From: JAWXBG01 sp044375415
Lineage (GTDB): Bacteria; Bacteroidota; Bacteroidia; Flavobacteriales_D; Sanyastnellaceae
Assembly (NCBI GenBank): GCA_044375415.1
Contig: JBILMS010000001.1
Span: 62,001-126,000 of the forward strand
Length of the DNA: 64,000 nucleotides
Direction of reading: 5' to 3'
In this document: positions 37,601 through 44,719 of the stretch, one piece after another
How positions within the stretch are numbered: the first letter of the stretch is position 1
How the letters are laid out: every line of letters begins with the position of its first letter
The notes under the pieces: model-generated
The model's database searches: none
Seen by the model: the letters and a program-made list of their open reading frames with translations, nothing else
What the model was told of the DNA's origin: nothing
Position numbers and translations under genes: made by a program

Positions 37601-38149
37601 CCTGCCTATACACCAGTTCAAGCGTCCTTTAGTGTAAATCCCAATTTGCCGTGTATTCCATTTGATCAGGCATCTGATGTTTCATTTATTGATTTTAGCA
37701 GTTTCGCTCAAAGCGGAACGTGGGATTTTGGAAATGGGATTATAGAACCCTATGTCTTTGGTGAAAACATGTCTACAGCTTATATCGAACCGGGCTACTA
37801 CGAAGTGAGCCTGATCGTTCAGAACGACGGTGGATGCAGTGATACCCTTCGAACAGAAATATGCGTTTTAGCTGACACGCCTGTTTTTATTCCCGATATT
37901 TTTTCTCCGAACAACGATGGAAATAATGATGTACTATTTGTGAGAAGTCAAGGCATTTTGTCCATGGAATTTTCGCTGTTCAATGCTTGGGGTGAAAAAG
38001 TTTTTAGTTCAACCGAAGTAGATAAAGGTTGGGATGGATATCACCGTGGACAACCATCTCCTGAGGGGGTATATGCATACATCTTGGTTGCCATTTTGAA
38101 CGATGGAAATACGTTAAGCCAATCGGGTGAAATAACGCTAGTTCGATAA
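34625..38149 (+). CDS. Giant surface protein: CUB domain, ~70-aa repeats, gliding-type C-terminus
   Basis: 1174 aa. Long n-region then TM-like signal (LSFMCLLISIVGKTQ). A CUB-like domain at ~50-150 (CDGILYDSGGPDGIYG, DFDVLTIYDG, CGFSLEWN). From ~360 to ~800 there are about seven repeats of 66-78 residues marked by G(F/V/I/L)W.GPGI...GxFxP, at ~363, 432, 499, 572, 650, 723 and 797. A PKD-like unit (~1030) precedes the C-terminal gliding-motility/type B T9SS domain (IPDIFSPNNDGNNDVLFV ... WDGYHRG ... GVYAYILV). Expected on the cell surface; next gene is PorP/SprF-like. Confidence 0.88.
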   Translation: MFSHKKKEETSTNHWIKVKVGTLSFMCLLISIVGKTQVNEYNMYTGLLQECDGILYDSGGPDGIYGVNENIVFTIQSPGIIDISFFDEFCLETDFDVLTIYDGPDTGSPLLGSFSGNSLPPNLIATSGFITFQLQSDPSASYCGFSLEWNSTVPPPIPPTLSTDPLPLCGQNILPVYFSTPLECEWIDAATFEISSSNGVELEDVNPICLNGMSSSAELILSNPFEYNCTYDITMEIGIPDACDSIHNFIINHSFVYDNCPINAEIQSDYPSVCLGGQVLVWVEVEGCLTYTYSWNNGLPATSGPHLLSPIGTTTYTVVITEVETGNQTTENITIEVEDIEITTAPQDWCLTGGILVLEANGPGFWFGQGITNSIAGTFDPTQGLEGINVLYYVSNACVDSVEIEVIPIFAGGVVAACPGSDPFQLPGFPAGGNWFGPFTTFDGLFTPTIEGSYPIIYTFEDCVDVLFVNVDNIESTISQDTVCASEPDFQLNFSPLGGVWSGPGILDTLNGIFSPGTVGSGDVNLEYTINGCSQSFEYFIKEIEIGGNYHSACPDEDPLVWYNGNPSPPGGFWEGDGIIDTSTGFFDPGLFPDGSSTSIVYNAPNGCSDTMYIDIISTYIETSELEFCLGADPFLLNDETVNNGPGQNGIWLGPGIIIGGDFNWYFDPMTAGAGSHVIYYEKNNCTDSILVDVYNPNLSVSNLASCESDEPFIIDPSVQNTGLWTGPGIINGATGAFFGGLSGPGDFIVYWEILPSCGDSVLISVEAFEAAEITGLNSSYCFLNEDIEITLSPSGGTQTGSFSGTTFNPSILGNGNYFITYTVTGAICTSSDSLAFTIYPSLDVTLNYSEDTVCTGQAVTMEVVASGGNPDSTLVYFWSNTDINNAYQTYLPEQSIVVYVSVDDNCSETQVDSVQIIVLPPVQMSAFTSDTACFGFLGFIEAQAIGIGEYSFLWDGSSESNATLNAPAGTAHSLEIIDLIYGCSNDTTIVIPAYTPVQASFSVNPNLPCIPFDQASDVSFIDFSSFAQSGTWDFGNGIIEPYVFGENMSTAYIEPGYYEVSLIVQNDGGCSDTLRTEICVLADTPVFIPDIFSPNNDGNNDVLFVRSQGILSMEFSLFNAWGEKVFSSTEVDKGWDGYHRGQPSPEGVYAYILVAILNDGNTLSQSGEITLVR

Positions 38150-38150
38150 A

Positions 38151-39182
38151 GTGGAAAAAGATTTTACACATATCCTACGAGTAACAGCGATACTTATAGT
38201 GTCGTGTAGCCTAACTATGGACGTGTTTGGGCAAGATCGACATTTTTCTCAGTTCTATAATAACCGAGTTTATCATAATCCGGCAGCGGCATCGCTCCAG
38301 GAAACAGATTACAAAATCGGGGTAAACTATCGCAAACAATGGAGTTGGTTGAAGAATGCATTTCGCAATCAATCCTTTTCAGGAGAAGCCGGATTTTTAC
38401 CGGATAAAAAACATTTTAATCGGCTGGGAACAGGATTGCTCGTGCAGCAAGAGCAAGCCGGAACATCTCAACTAAAACGTTTTGAAGCACGAGGAAATGT
38501 TGCCTGGCACCAACCCGTTACTTCGAACGATATTTTTTCTGCAGGAATCGGGGTCGGATATATACAGCGCAGTATTGTATGGGATGCATTAAAATGGGAT
38601 TCTCAATATAATGGAGCGGGTTTCGATCCAAGTCTGGACAACAAAGAAAACATAAGTTCTAATGCCGTTTCACACATCGACTTTTCATTGGGTTTGTTTT
38701 GGACTCACAGAGCACGAAAATCCGAATGGAATTGTGGCGCGAGTTCCTATCATTACAGACAAGATCAATCGCTTTTAGAAGAGAGCTCGAGTCCTTTGCA
38801 GCTTCGACATAATGTTCTCGCTTCTTATACTATTCGAACAACTTACTTTGACTATGTTGCCGATGCCAAATGGATGAGACAGGCCGGTGCTATGGAGATC
38901 CAAGTGGGAGGTCGAGTGCACTATAAACTAGGTATGGACTCACGTTACACCAATTTTAGAACTTCGTCCACCGCCTTTTTTGGAGCCTATTATCGACATG
39001 CCGATGCAATTACTCCGCTCATCGGATTTGAATTTGAACGCATGGTCTCCTTATATGTGTCTTATGATATTACCCTATCTCCTCTTGCAGATGTTGGAGG
39101 TCGCGGTGGAGCATTGGAATTTACCTTGCTTTATAAAGGCAATTTCTCGGGCAATAGAAAAACCCTTGAAAGGCAGAAATAA
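38151..39182 (+). CDS. PorP/SprF-like type IX-associated outer-membrane protein
   Basis: 343 aa with a GTG start at 38151, one base after the preceding stop. Signal peptide (ILIVSCSLTMDVFGQ) followed by the family motif DRHFSQFYNNRVYHNPAAAS, then beta-barrel strands (GTGLLVQQEQAG, IFSAGIGVGYIQRS, FSLGLFWTHRA) to LEFTLLYKG. PorP/SprF proteins accompany type B T9SS substrates and are needed for their secretion or anchoring (SprF with SprB). Here it follows the 1174-aa type B protein with no gap, so it is probably its dedicated partner. Confidence 0.9.
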   Translation: MEKDFTHILRVTAILIVSCSLTMDVFGQDRHFSQFYNNRVYHNPAAASLQETDYKIGVNYRKQWSWLKNAFRNQSFSGEAGFLPDKKHFNRLGTGLLVQQEQAGTSQLKRFEARGNVAWHQPVTSNDIFSAGIGVGYIQRSIVWDALKWDSQYNGAGFDPSLDNKENISSNAVSHIDFSLGLFWTHRARKSEWNCGASSYHYRQDQSLLEESSSPLQLRHNVLASYTIRTTYFDYVADAKWMRQAGAMEIQVGGRVHYKLGMDSRYTNFRTSSTAFFGAYYRHADAITPLIGFEFERMVSLYVSYDITLSPLADVGGRGGALEFTLLYKGNFSGNRKTLERQK

Positions 39183-39344
39183 CTAGCGTTGAATATATCT
39201 GACCACCAAAATTGTCAAACACACCAGAAACATCAAAATCGAAATTTTGTTGATTCCATGCATGAAACGAAGGTTCAATCCGCCTTCTTCCTTTTTAAAA
39301 AGATTCAAGGGATTTAAGTAATAAAGAATTTTTTTCCAGACCAT
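39183..39344 (-). CDS. 53-aa single-span membrane protein (DUF6728-like)
   Basis: ATG at 39342-39344, TAG at 39183-39185; below the usual length cut-off of gene finders. The protein begins MVWKKILYYLNPLNLFKK and continues with NLRFMHGINKISILMFLVCL, a single membrane helix, ending VVRYIQR. The segment RFMHGINKISILMFL resembles the small Bacteroidota family I know as DUF6728. It ends 1 bp after the SprF-like gene on the opposite strand and lies 20 bp after the ridA-like gene start, so it is downstream on neither transcript with certainty; minus-strand coding. Confidence 0.7.
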   Translation of the reverse strand: MVWKKILYYLNPLNLFKKEEGGLNLRFMHGINKISILMFLVCLTILVVRYIQR

Positions 39345-39364
39345 TTTCTTATTTTATTGATGTA

Positions 39365-39742
39365 TCAACTACCTGCGACTACACTAATTTCCACACGAGC
39401 CCCTTTTGGCAAACCAGCTACTTGAACCGTTTCTCTTGCCGGAAAGTTGGATTCAAAATAAGTCGCATATACTGTATTCACTTGTGCGAAATCGGCCATA
39501 TCCATCAGAAATATGGAGGTTTTTATGACACTCGAATAGGATAGTCCTGCTTCTTCCAAGATTGCCCCAATATTCTCCATGGCCTGTTTCGTTTCATCCG
39601 CCACATTTCCGCCTTCAAATTCTTGCGTACTCGGATTGATGGCAATTTGACCGCTGACGAACAACAAACCATTGGAAAACACAGCTTGACTGTATGGGCC
39701 AATAGGAAGAGGCGCTTTCGATGTCTGAATTACTTTTTTCAT
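39365..39742 (-). CDS. ridA: RidA family enamine/imine deaminase
   Basis: 125 aa. Family signature: IGPYSQAVFSNGLLFVSGQI near the start, MENIGAILEEAGLSYSSVIK, and the conserved end FPARETVQVAGLPKGARVEI with the active-site Arg in PARE. RidA destroys reactive 2-aminoacrylate released by PLP enzymes, protecting them. Works as a trimer. Upstream of the small 53-aa gene on the same strand (20 bp). Confidence 0.92.
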   Translation of the reverse strand: MKKVIQTSKAPLPIGPYSQAVFSNGLLFVSGQIAINPSTQEFEGGNVADETKQAMENIGAILEEAGLSYSSVIKTSIFLMDMADFAQVNTVYATYFESNFPARETVQVAGLPKGARVEISVVAGS

Positions 39743-39835
39743 TGTCCGTTTATGTTATTAGGTCAAAAATAAGAGAACTTATGTAGGTTCCGGTCAGTTC
39801 AATAAAAACACTCATTGTGAGTTAGCTTATGAAGG

Positions 39836-39869
39836 TTTGAGAACAAACTCTTCAAAATTGGTATTTTTG
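39836..39869 (+). promoter_or_regulatory. Promoter of the DUF4159 gene (TTTG-N22-TATTTTTG)
   Basis: TTTG at 39836-39839 and TATTTTTG at 39862-39869 are both full matches to the Bacteroidota -33 and -7 boxes with 22 nt between. The -7 box ends 4 nt before the ATG at 39874, so the mRNA should be leaderless or nearly so. Confidence 0.6.
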
Positions 39870-39873
39870 GAAC

Positions 39874-40563
39874 ATGAAAACTTGGATTTTAATTTCACTT
39901 TTTTTTCTGGGCGGAAACGTTTTATCTGCTCAAGGTACACCGTCTTTCCAGTTCGGTGTGTTAAAATACAAAGGCGGCGGCGACTACTATTCCAATCCAA
40001 CTGCAGTTCCCAATCTAGTTGAATTTTGCAATAAAAACCTCGGTTTGAATGTCGATACCGATGTCCCTTTTGTGGATGTGGGTAGCCCGGATATGTTTAT
40101 GTATCCTTTCATGCACATGACCGGTCATGGCAATGTTGTCTTCTCCCCTGACGATGCACAAAATTTACGCAACTATCTTTTGGCCGGCGGATTTCTTCAT
40201 ATCTCTGACAATTATGGTATGGATAAGTTCATTCGGAATGAGATGAAAAAAGTTTTCCCGGAGTTAGATTTCGTTCAATTGCCATTTGGTCATCCCGTTT
40301 ATCATCAGAAATACGACTTTCCGAATGGTCTTCCTAAGATCCACGAACATGATAACAAAGCACCTCAAGGTTTGGCTCTGATATGGGAAAATCGCGTTGT
40401 TTGCTTTTATGATGTAGAATGTGATCTTGGAGACGGATGGGAAGATTGGGAAGTTCACAAAGATTCAGACGAAACACGCCAAAAAGCCCTTCGCATGGGT
40501 GCTAATCTGGTTCAATATGCCCTCATGATAATTGGTGAGGATAGTTCGCCGGGCGAAAATTAA
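39874..40563 (+). CDS. DUF4159 domain protein, secreted
   Basis: 229 aa. Signal peptide MKTWILISLFFLGGNVLSAQ. Domain: FQFGVLKYKGGGDYYSNPTA, LVEFCNKNLGLNVDTD, MFMYPFMHMTGHGNVVFSPD, LRNYLLAGGFLHISDNYGMD, FPELDFVQLPFGHPVYHQKY, the order expected of DUF4159. Several conserved His/Asp suggest a glutamine-amidotransferase-like fold without its catalytic Cys; function unknown. Transcribed toward birA, which is convergent (20 bp apart). Confidence 0.85.
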   Translation: MKTWILISLFFLGGNVLSAQGTPSFQFGVLKYKGGGDYYSNPTAVPNLVEFCNKNLGLNVDTDVPFVDVGSPDMFMYPFMHMTGHGNVVFSPDDAQNLRNYLLAGGFLHISDNYGMDKFIRNEMKKVFPELDFVQLPFGHPVYHQKYDFPNGLPKIHEHDNKAPQGLALIWENRVVCFYDVECDLGDGWEDWEVHKDSDETRQKALRMGANLVQYALMIIGEDSSPGEN

Positions 40564-40582
40564 TTACAATTCCTAGGGTAAG

Positions 40583-41326
40583 TTAGTAAGTGAATGCGAC
40601 CTCTTTTGTGCCGAACACTCGAGGTTTACCCTCTGTATCAACTATTATTAGTCTACCATCTCCGTCGACACCGGTAATGGTGCCTTCGAAAATCGAATCA
40701 TCCGGAAGTATAAATTTTGAAAGAGTTCCTTGGAGGAATAAGTGTGCGTCATAATTTGCTATGAGTTCTTCGGAGCCGAAATGCAGAACGTTTTGATATG
40801 CCCGTTCAATGGCATCCACGATGGACATCATGACCAAATCTCCATCGATTGATTTCGATGTTACATTTTTCATCGAAATGGCTTTCGAATTCGTGAAAAC
40901 CTCCTGATTCACATTAACCCCGATCCCAACAATTGCGCTTTGTGCTTTACCCCCACTCCAATTGACTTCCGGGAGGATGCCGGCGATTTTTTTTCCCTCG
41001 CAAATCATGTCGTTCGGCCATTTAATAAAGACATCCTTGCGAATAATGTCTTCTATAGCACCCTGCAAGGCAACGGATATGATCTGATTGAGTACAAAAT
41101 GCTTTTCGGCAGACAAAAAAGTAGGATACAGAATGATCGAAAACAGACAATTGAGCCCATTCGTACTTTCCCACGCATTACCTCGTTGTCCTCTACCCTG
41201 AGCCTGAAATTGTGCCGTAATGACAGTACCTTCAGGAAGAGGTGTCAGTTTGAGCAAATTGGCAGCATAGTTGTTCGTAGAGTCCACGGCTTCCAGACGA
41301 AGTACTGCCTTATTCCTGAAAAGCAT
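40583..41326 (-). CDS. birA: Biotin--[acetyl-CoA carboxylase] ligase
   Basis: 247 aa from the ATG at 41326 (MLFRNKAVLRLEAVDSTN); the frame is open to 41419 but that would overlap divergent rsfS. Catalytic core only, no N-terminal DNA-binding domain, so ligase without repressor function: biotin/ATP loop GRGQRGN, SIILYP, KWPNDMICEGKKIAGIL, IVGIGVNVN, and a C-terminal SH3-like domain. Attaches biotin to the carrier protein of acetyl-CoA carboxylase. Divergent from rsfS-ftsH, an arrangement common in Bacteroidota. Confidence 0.93.
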   Translation of the reverse strand: MLFRNKAVLRLEAVDSTNNYAANLLKLTPLPEGTVITAQFQAQGRGQRGNAWESTNGLNCLFSIILYPTFLSAEKHFVLNQIISVALQGAIEDIIRKDVFIKWPNDMICEGKKIAGILPEVNWSGGKAQSAIVGIGVNVNQEVFTNSKAISMKNVTSKSIDGDLVMMSIVDAIERAYQNVLHFGSEELIANYDAHLFLQGTLSKFILPDDSIFEGTITGVDGDGRLIIVDTEGKPRVFGTKEVAFTY

Positions 41327-41382
41327 AATTGAATTTTCTGGGGTGGAAGATAGTATTAGACTTTTTTGCAAGGTTAAAATAA

Positions 41383-41390
41383 TACTTTTG
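41383..41390 (+). promoter_or_regulatory. -7 box for the rsfS-ftsH operon
   Basis: TACTTTTG, an exact TAnnTTTG match, ends 19 nt before the ATG at 41410. A TTTG at 41365-41368 is only 14 nt upstream, shorter than the usual spacing. Confidence 0.45.
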
Positions 41391-41409
41391 CAGGAGCGTA
41401 AAACAAAGA

Positions 41410-41787
41410 ATGACAGCAAAAAAGAAGAAAGATTCCACCGATTCCTTGATAGATTGTATCGTAGACGGAATAGCCGAAATTAAAGGACAAGACACCGTGG
41501 TGTTGGATTTACGTTCGATATCGAATGCCGCTGCCGATTATTTTATTATCTGTCATGGCACATCCCGCACGCAAGCGGAAGCAATAAGTAAATCCATAGA
41601 ACGCGAGACTTCTAAACGAATGAATGAACCTGCATGGCACATTGAAGGTTTAAGAAATTCCCAGTGGATTCTCATGGACTACATCAATATAGTTGTGCAT
41701 ATCTTTGAAAAGGAAGCACGCGAGTATTATGCCCTCGAAGAATTATGGGCAGACGCTAAGTACATAGACATTGAGGCACGAGCCTGA
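41410..41787 (+). CDS. rsfS: Ribosome silencing factor RsfS
   Basis: 125 aa, complete. Motifs: IVDGIAEIKGQDTVVLDLRS, ADYFIICHGTSRTQAEAIS, WHIEGLRNSQWILMDYINIV, VHIFEKEAREYYALEELW. RsfS binds ribosomal protein L14 (uL14) and blocks 30S-50S joining when nutrients are short. First gene of rsfS-ftsH-cdsA-psd; the gap to ftsH is 30 bp. Confidence 0.95.
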   Translation: MTAKKKKDSTDSLIDCIVDGIAEIKGQDTVVLDLRSISNAAADYFIICHGTSRTQAEAISKSIERETSKRMNEPAWHIEGLRNSQWILMDYINIVVHIFEKEAREYYALEELWADAKYIDIEARA

Positions 41788-41817
41788 AAATAATTAAACA
41801 CTCCCTAAAGACAAATT

Positions 41818-43746
41818 ATGGCTGATCAACAGAAGCCCAAACAAGCACCTACTGACCCGAAAAAATCGCTGAACTTTTATTGGATTTATGCCATTATTGC
41901 AATGGTGTTGATTGGAATGATGATCTTCAGTAGTGGCAGTGATGGTGTGGCAGTAGACGATTCTGATTTCCGCGAATATGCTGAAAAAGGCTACATCGAA
42001 AAAGTAGAATACAATGGCGTTACAGCTAAAATCTTCCTAAACAAAACCGGTTTAGATTCCCTAAAAGACAAAATTCAGGGACAAGGCGCTGTTCGTGGAT
42101 TTGGCCCATCAAGTCAATTTTGGTTCAATATCTCTCCCGGAGAAGATTTTATCAAAGACATTGAAACACTGTCTACGACCTATGGTTTCAAAGCATTTTA
42201 CAAACCCATAAATACATGGGGTCAAAGCATTTTAACTTGGATAATTATCCTCGGTATTATGATTGCTCTCTGGGCACTTGTGATGCGTCGAATGGGTGGC
42301 GGCGGAGGTCCCGGCGGACAAATCTTTAACATCGGAAAATCCCGGGCGCAACTGTTCGAAAAGGGTAAAAATGCACCTATCACATTTAATGATGTGGCAG
42401 GTTTGGAAAGTGCCAAGCAGGAGATTGAAGAGATTGTAGAATTCCTCAAAAATCCAAAAAAATACACTGATCTCGGTGCGAAAATCCCGAAAGGTGCTCT
42501 TTTGGTTGGACCTCCGGGTACAGGAAAAACCTTGTTGGCAAAAGCCGTTGCCGGAGAAGCTCAGGTTCCGTTCTTTTCACTTTCGGGAAGCGACTTCGTA
42601 GAGATGTTTGTGGGAGTTGGTGCAAGTCGTGTTCGTGACTTGTTCCGACAGGCCAAAGAAAAAGCTCCATCTATAATCTTTATCGATGAAATTGATGCGA
42701 TTGGTAGAGCCAGAAGTAAAAACATAAATTTTGGTTCCAACGACGAGCGCGAGAATACCCTAAACCAACTTCTAACAGAGATGGATGGTTTTGCCACAAA
42801 CTCTGGAATAATAATTCTGGCTGCAACCAACAGAGCCGACATCTTGGACAAAGCTCTTCTTCGTGCCGGACGTTTCGATCGACAGATTTATGTGGATATG
42901 CCGGATGTTGTCGAACGCAAACAAATTTTCAAAGTTCACCTTAAGACTGTGAAGATTGATGATTCAGTGGATGTTGATTTTCTGGCAAAACAAACACCCG
43001 GTTTTAGTGGAGCCGACATTGCAAATATTTGCAACGAAGCCGCACTGATAGCGGCTCGTAAAGGCCGTCCAACCGTTACAAAAGATGATTTCGTTGATGC
43101 CGTTGATCGTGTGATCGGTGGTTTAGAAAAGAAAAATAAAATCATCACTCCTGCTGAAAAATCGACGATCGCCTATCACGAAAGTGGGCATGCTATAGTG
43201 AGTTGGTTGTTGGAGCATACTTCGCCATTAGTTAAGGTTACTATTGTGCCACGGGGACGATCTTTGGGTACTGCATGGTACCTTCCTGAGGAAAGGCAGA
43301 TTACAACTACCGAGCAGATTTTTGAAGAAATGTGTGCTGCTTTGGGTGGACGAGCCGCCGAGGAAGTGGTATTCGCAAAGATTTCTACTGGAGCTCTGAG
43401 TGACTTAGAAAAAGTAACGAAGCAGGCCTATGCCATGGTAACTATCTATGGTTTGAATAAAAGAATAGGAAACCGCAGTTATTATGATAGTCAAGGAGAA
43501 AACTCTTTTACAAAACCATACAGCGAAGAAACAGCGAGGGTTATCGATGAAGAAGTAAGTAAAATAATAGAAAAGGCATACGAGCAGGCAAAAGAAATAC
43601 TTACCAAAAACCGTTCGAAACTAGATGCACTTGCCGCTAAACTTTTGGAAAGAGAAGTAATTTTCAAAGATGACCTTGAAGAAATTCTTGGCAAAAGACC
43701 TTATGCTGTGGAAACACTGCTGGAGGAGCCAAAGACGGAAGTGTAA
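41818..43746 (+). CDS. ftsH: ATP-dependent zinc metalloprotease FtsH
   Basis: 642 aa. Two TM segments (~20-40 and ~140-158) flank a periplasmic domain; then AAA+ module with Walker A GPPGTGKT (~230), Walker B FIDEIDAIG, SRH ATNRADILDKALLRAGRFDRQ, and the zinc protease site HESGH (~454). Membrane-bound hexamer that degrades misfolded membrane proteins and some short-lived cytosolic ones. A glycine run (MGGGGGPGGQ) links TM2 to the AAA+ domain, as usual in this phylum. Confidence 0.98.
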   Translation: MADQQKPKQAPTDPKKSLNFYWIYAIIAMVLIGMMIFSSGSDGVAVDDSDFREYAEKGYIEKVEYNGVTAKIFLNKTGLDSLKDKIQGQGAVRGFGPSSQFWFNISPGEDFIKDIETLSTTYGFKAFYKPINTWGQSILTWIIILGIMIALWALVMRRMGGGGGPGGQIFNIGKSRAQLFEKGKNAPITFNDVAGLESAKQEIEEIVEFLKNPKKYTDLGAKIPKGALLVGPPGTGKTLLAKAVAGEAQVPFFSLSGSDFVEMFVGVGASRVRDLFRQAKEKAPSIIFIDEIDAIGRARSKNINFGSNDERENTLNQLLTEMDGFATNSGIIILAATNRADILDKALLRAGRFDRQIYVDMPDVVERKQIFKVHLKTVKIDDSVDVDFLAKQTPGFSGADIANICNEAALIAARKGRPTVTKDDFVDAVDRVIGGLEKKNKIITPAEKSTIAYHESGHAIVSWLLEHTSPLVKVTIVPRGRSLGTAWYLPEERQITTTEQIFEEMCAALGGRAAEEVVFAKISTGALSDLEKVTKQAYAMVTIYGLNKRIGNRSYYDSQGENSFTKPYSEETARVIDEEVSKIIEKAYEQAKEILTKNRSKLDALAAKLLEREVIFKDDLEEILGKRPYAVETLLEEPKTEV

Positions 43747-43766
43747 ACTTTGTTGGATACAATATA

Positions 43767-43799
43767 AATGCGCCCCTTTTGTGGGCGCATTTTCATTTT
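43767..43799 (+). terminator. Terminator after ftsH
   Basis: AATGCGCCC (43767-43775) pairs with GGGCGCATT (43783-43791) around a short loop, followed by TTCATTTT. It suggests that cdsA-psd downstream have their own promoter, consistent with the -7 box at 43883. Confidence 0.75.
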
Positions 43800-43882
43800 C
43801 AAAGCCTCTTAGAAACGGGTATACAGTGCGAGTGGTTGAAATAAGCTTACTTACATCTGACTTTTCCAAGAATAGTATGTCT

Positions 43883-43890
43883 TAAGTTTG
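43883..43890 (+). promoter_or_regulatory. -7 box for cdsA-psd
   Basis: TAAGTTTG, an exact TAnnTTTG match, ends 16 nt before the TTG start at 43907, after the ftsH terminator. Confidence 0.5.
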
Positions 43891-43906
43891 CCTCAAATTC
43901 CAGCCT

Positions 43907-44719
43907 TTGAAAAACGTGCTCATCCGAAGTATTTCAGGCCTACTATTCGCTGTTATAGTATTGGCATCATTGGTGGCCGGCACATATGCTGCGGGAATTG
44001 TTTTCTTGGTGTTTTCGGCAATCGGTCTTGTAGAATTCTATCGCATGATGGGAAAACAACCGGGCCTTAATCCGCGCTATACAGCGGGTTATCTAATTGG
44101 CATTAGTACCTATGTTCTCATTTGGCTCGTGGCAAATGGAAATGCCGATGAAAAATTGTTTTGGTTACTCCCCTGCCTTGTAGTGCTGATGTTATTCATG
44201 GAGCTTTTATATCGTGAGCGAAATGTCATTATAAATATTAGTATTACAGTCGCCGGTTGGTTTTACGTTGTGCTTCCTTTCGCTCTTCTTCATATAATTA
44301 GTTATCATGGAGCTGAATACAGTTATCACCTTACGATAGGAATTTTCTGCATTTTATGGCTTAATGATTCAGGCGCCTATTTCGTCGGCCGTTGGATTGG
44401 AAAACATAAATTGTATGAAAAAGTATCACCCAATAAAACTATCGAAGGTTTGGTCGGTGGAATTGCTATTTCAGCTCTTTCTACATTTGCACTTGTTGCC
44501 ATTTTTCCTGAAATTCCTCATCGTCAATGGCTTGTTATTGCAGTGCTAGTAGCTGTATTAGCAAATGCGGGTGACCTGTTTGAGTCGCTTTTGAAACGCA
44601 CTTCCGGTGTTAAAGATTCCGGCAATTTATTACCCGGTCACGGAGGTGTGATGGACCGTTTTGATGGTCTTTTCTTCGTTCTTCCTTTTATAGTCGCTTA
44701 CCTAAAATTATTTGCATAA
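43907..44719 (+). CDS. cdsA: Phosphatidate cytidylyltransferase
   Basis: 270 aa. TTG start at 43907 (KNVLIRSISGLLFAV); no ATG lies in frame nearby, and a -7 box lies 16 nt upstream. About eight TM segments, and the family signature near the C-terminus: LLKRTSGVKDSGNLLPGHGG then VMDRFDG. Makes CDP-diacylglycerol from phosphatidate and CTP, the branch point of phospholipid synthesis. The psd gene follows directly, its ATG being the base after the cdsA stop. Confidence 0.93.
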   Translation: MKNVLIRSISGLLFAVIVLASLVAGTYAAGIVFLVFSAIGLVEFYRMMGKQPGLNPRYTAGYLIGISTYVLIWLVANGNADEKLFWLLPCLVVLMLFMELLYRERNVIINISITVAGWFYVVLPFALLHIISYHGAEYSYHLTIGIFCILWLNDSGAYFVGRWIGKHKLYEKVSPNKTIEGLVGGIAISALSTFALVAIFPEIPHRQWLVIAVLVAVLANAGDLFESLLKRTSGVKDSGNLLPGHGGVMDRFDGLFFVLPFIVAYLKLFA

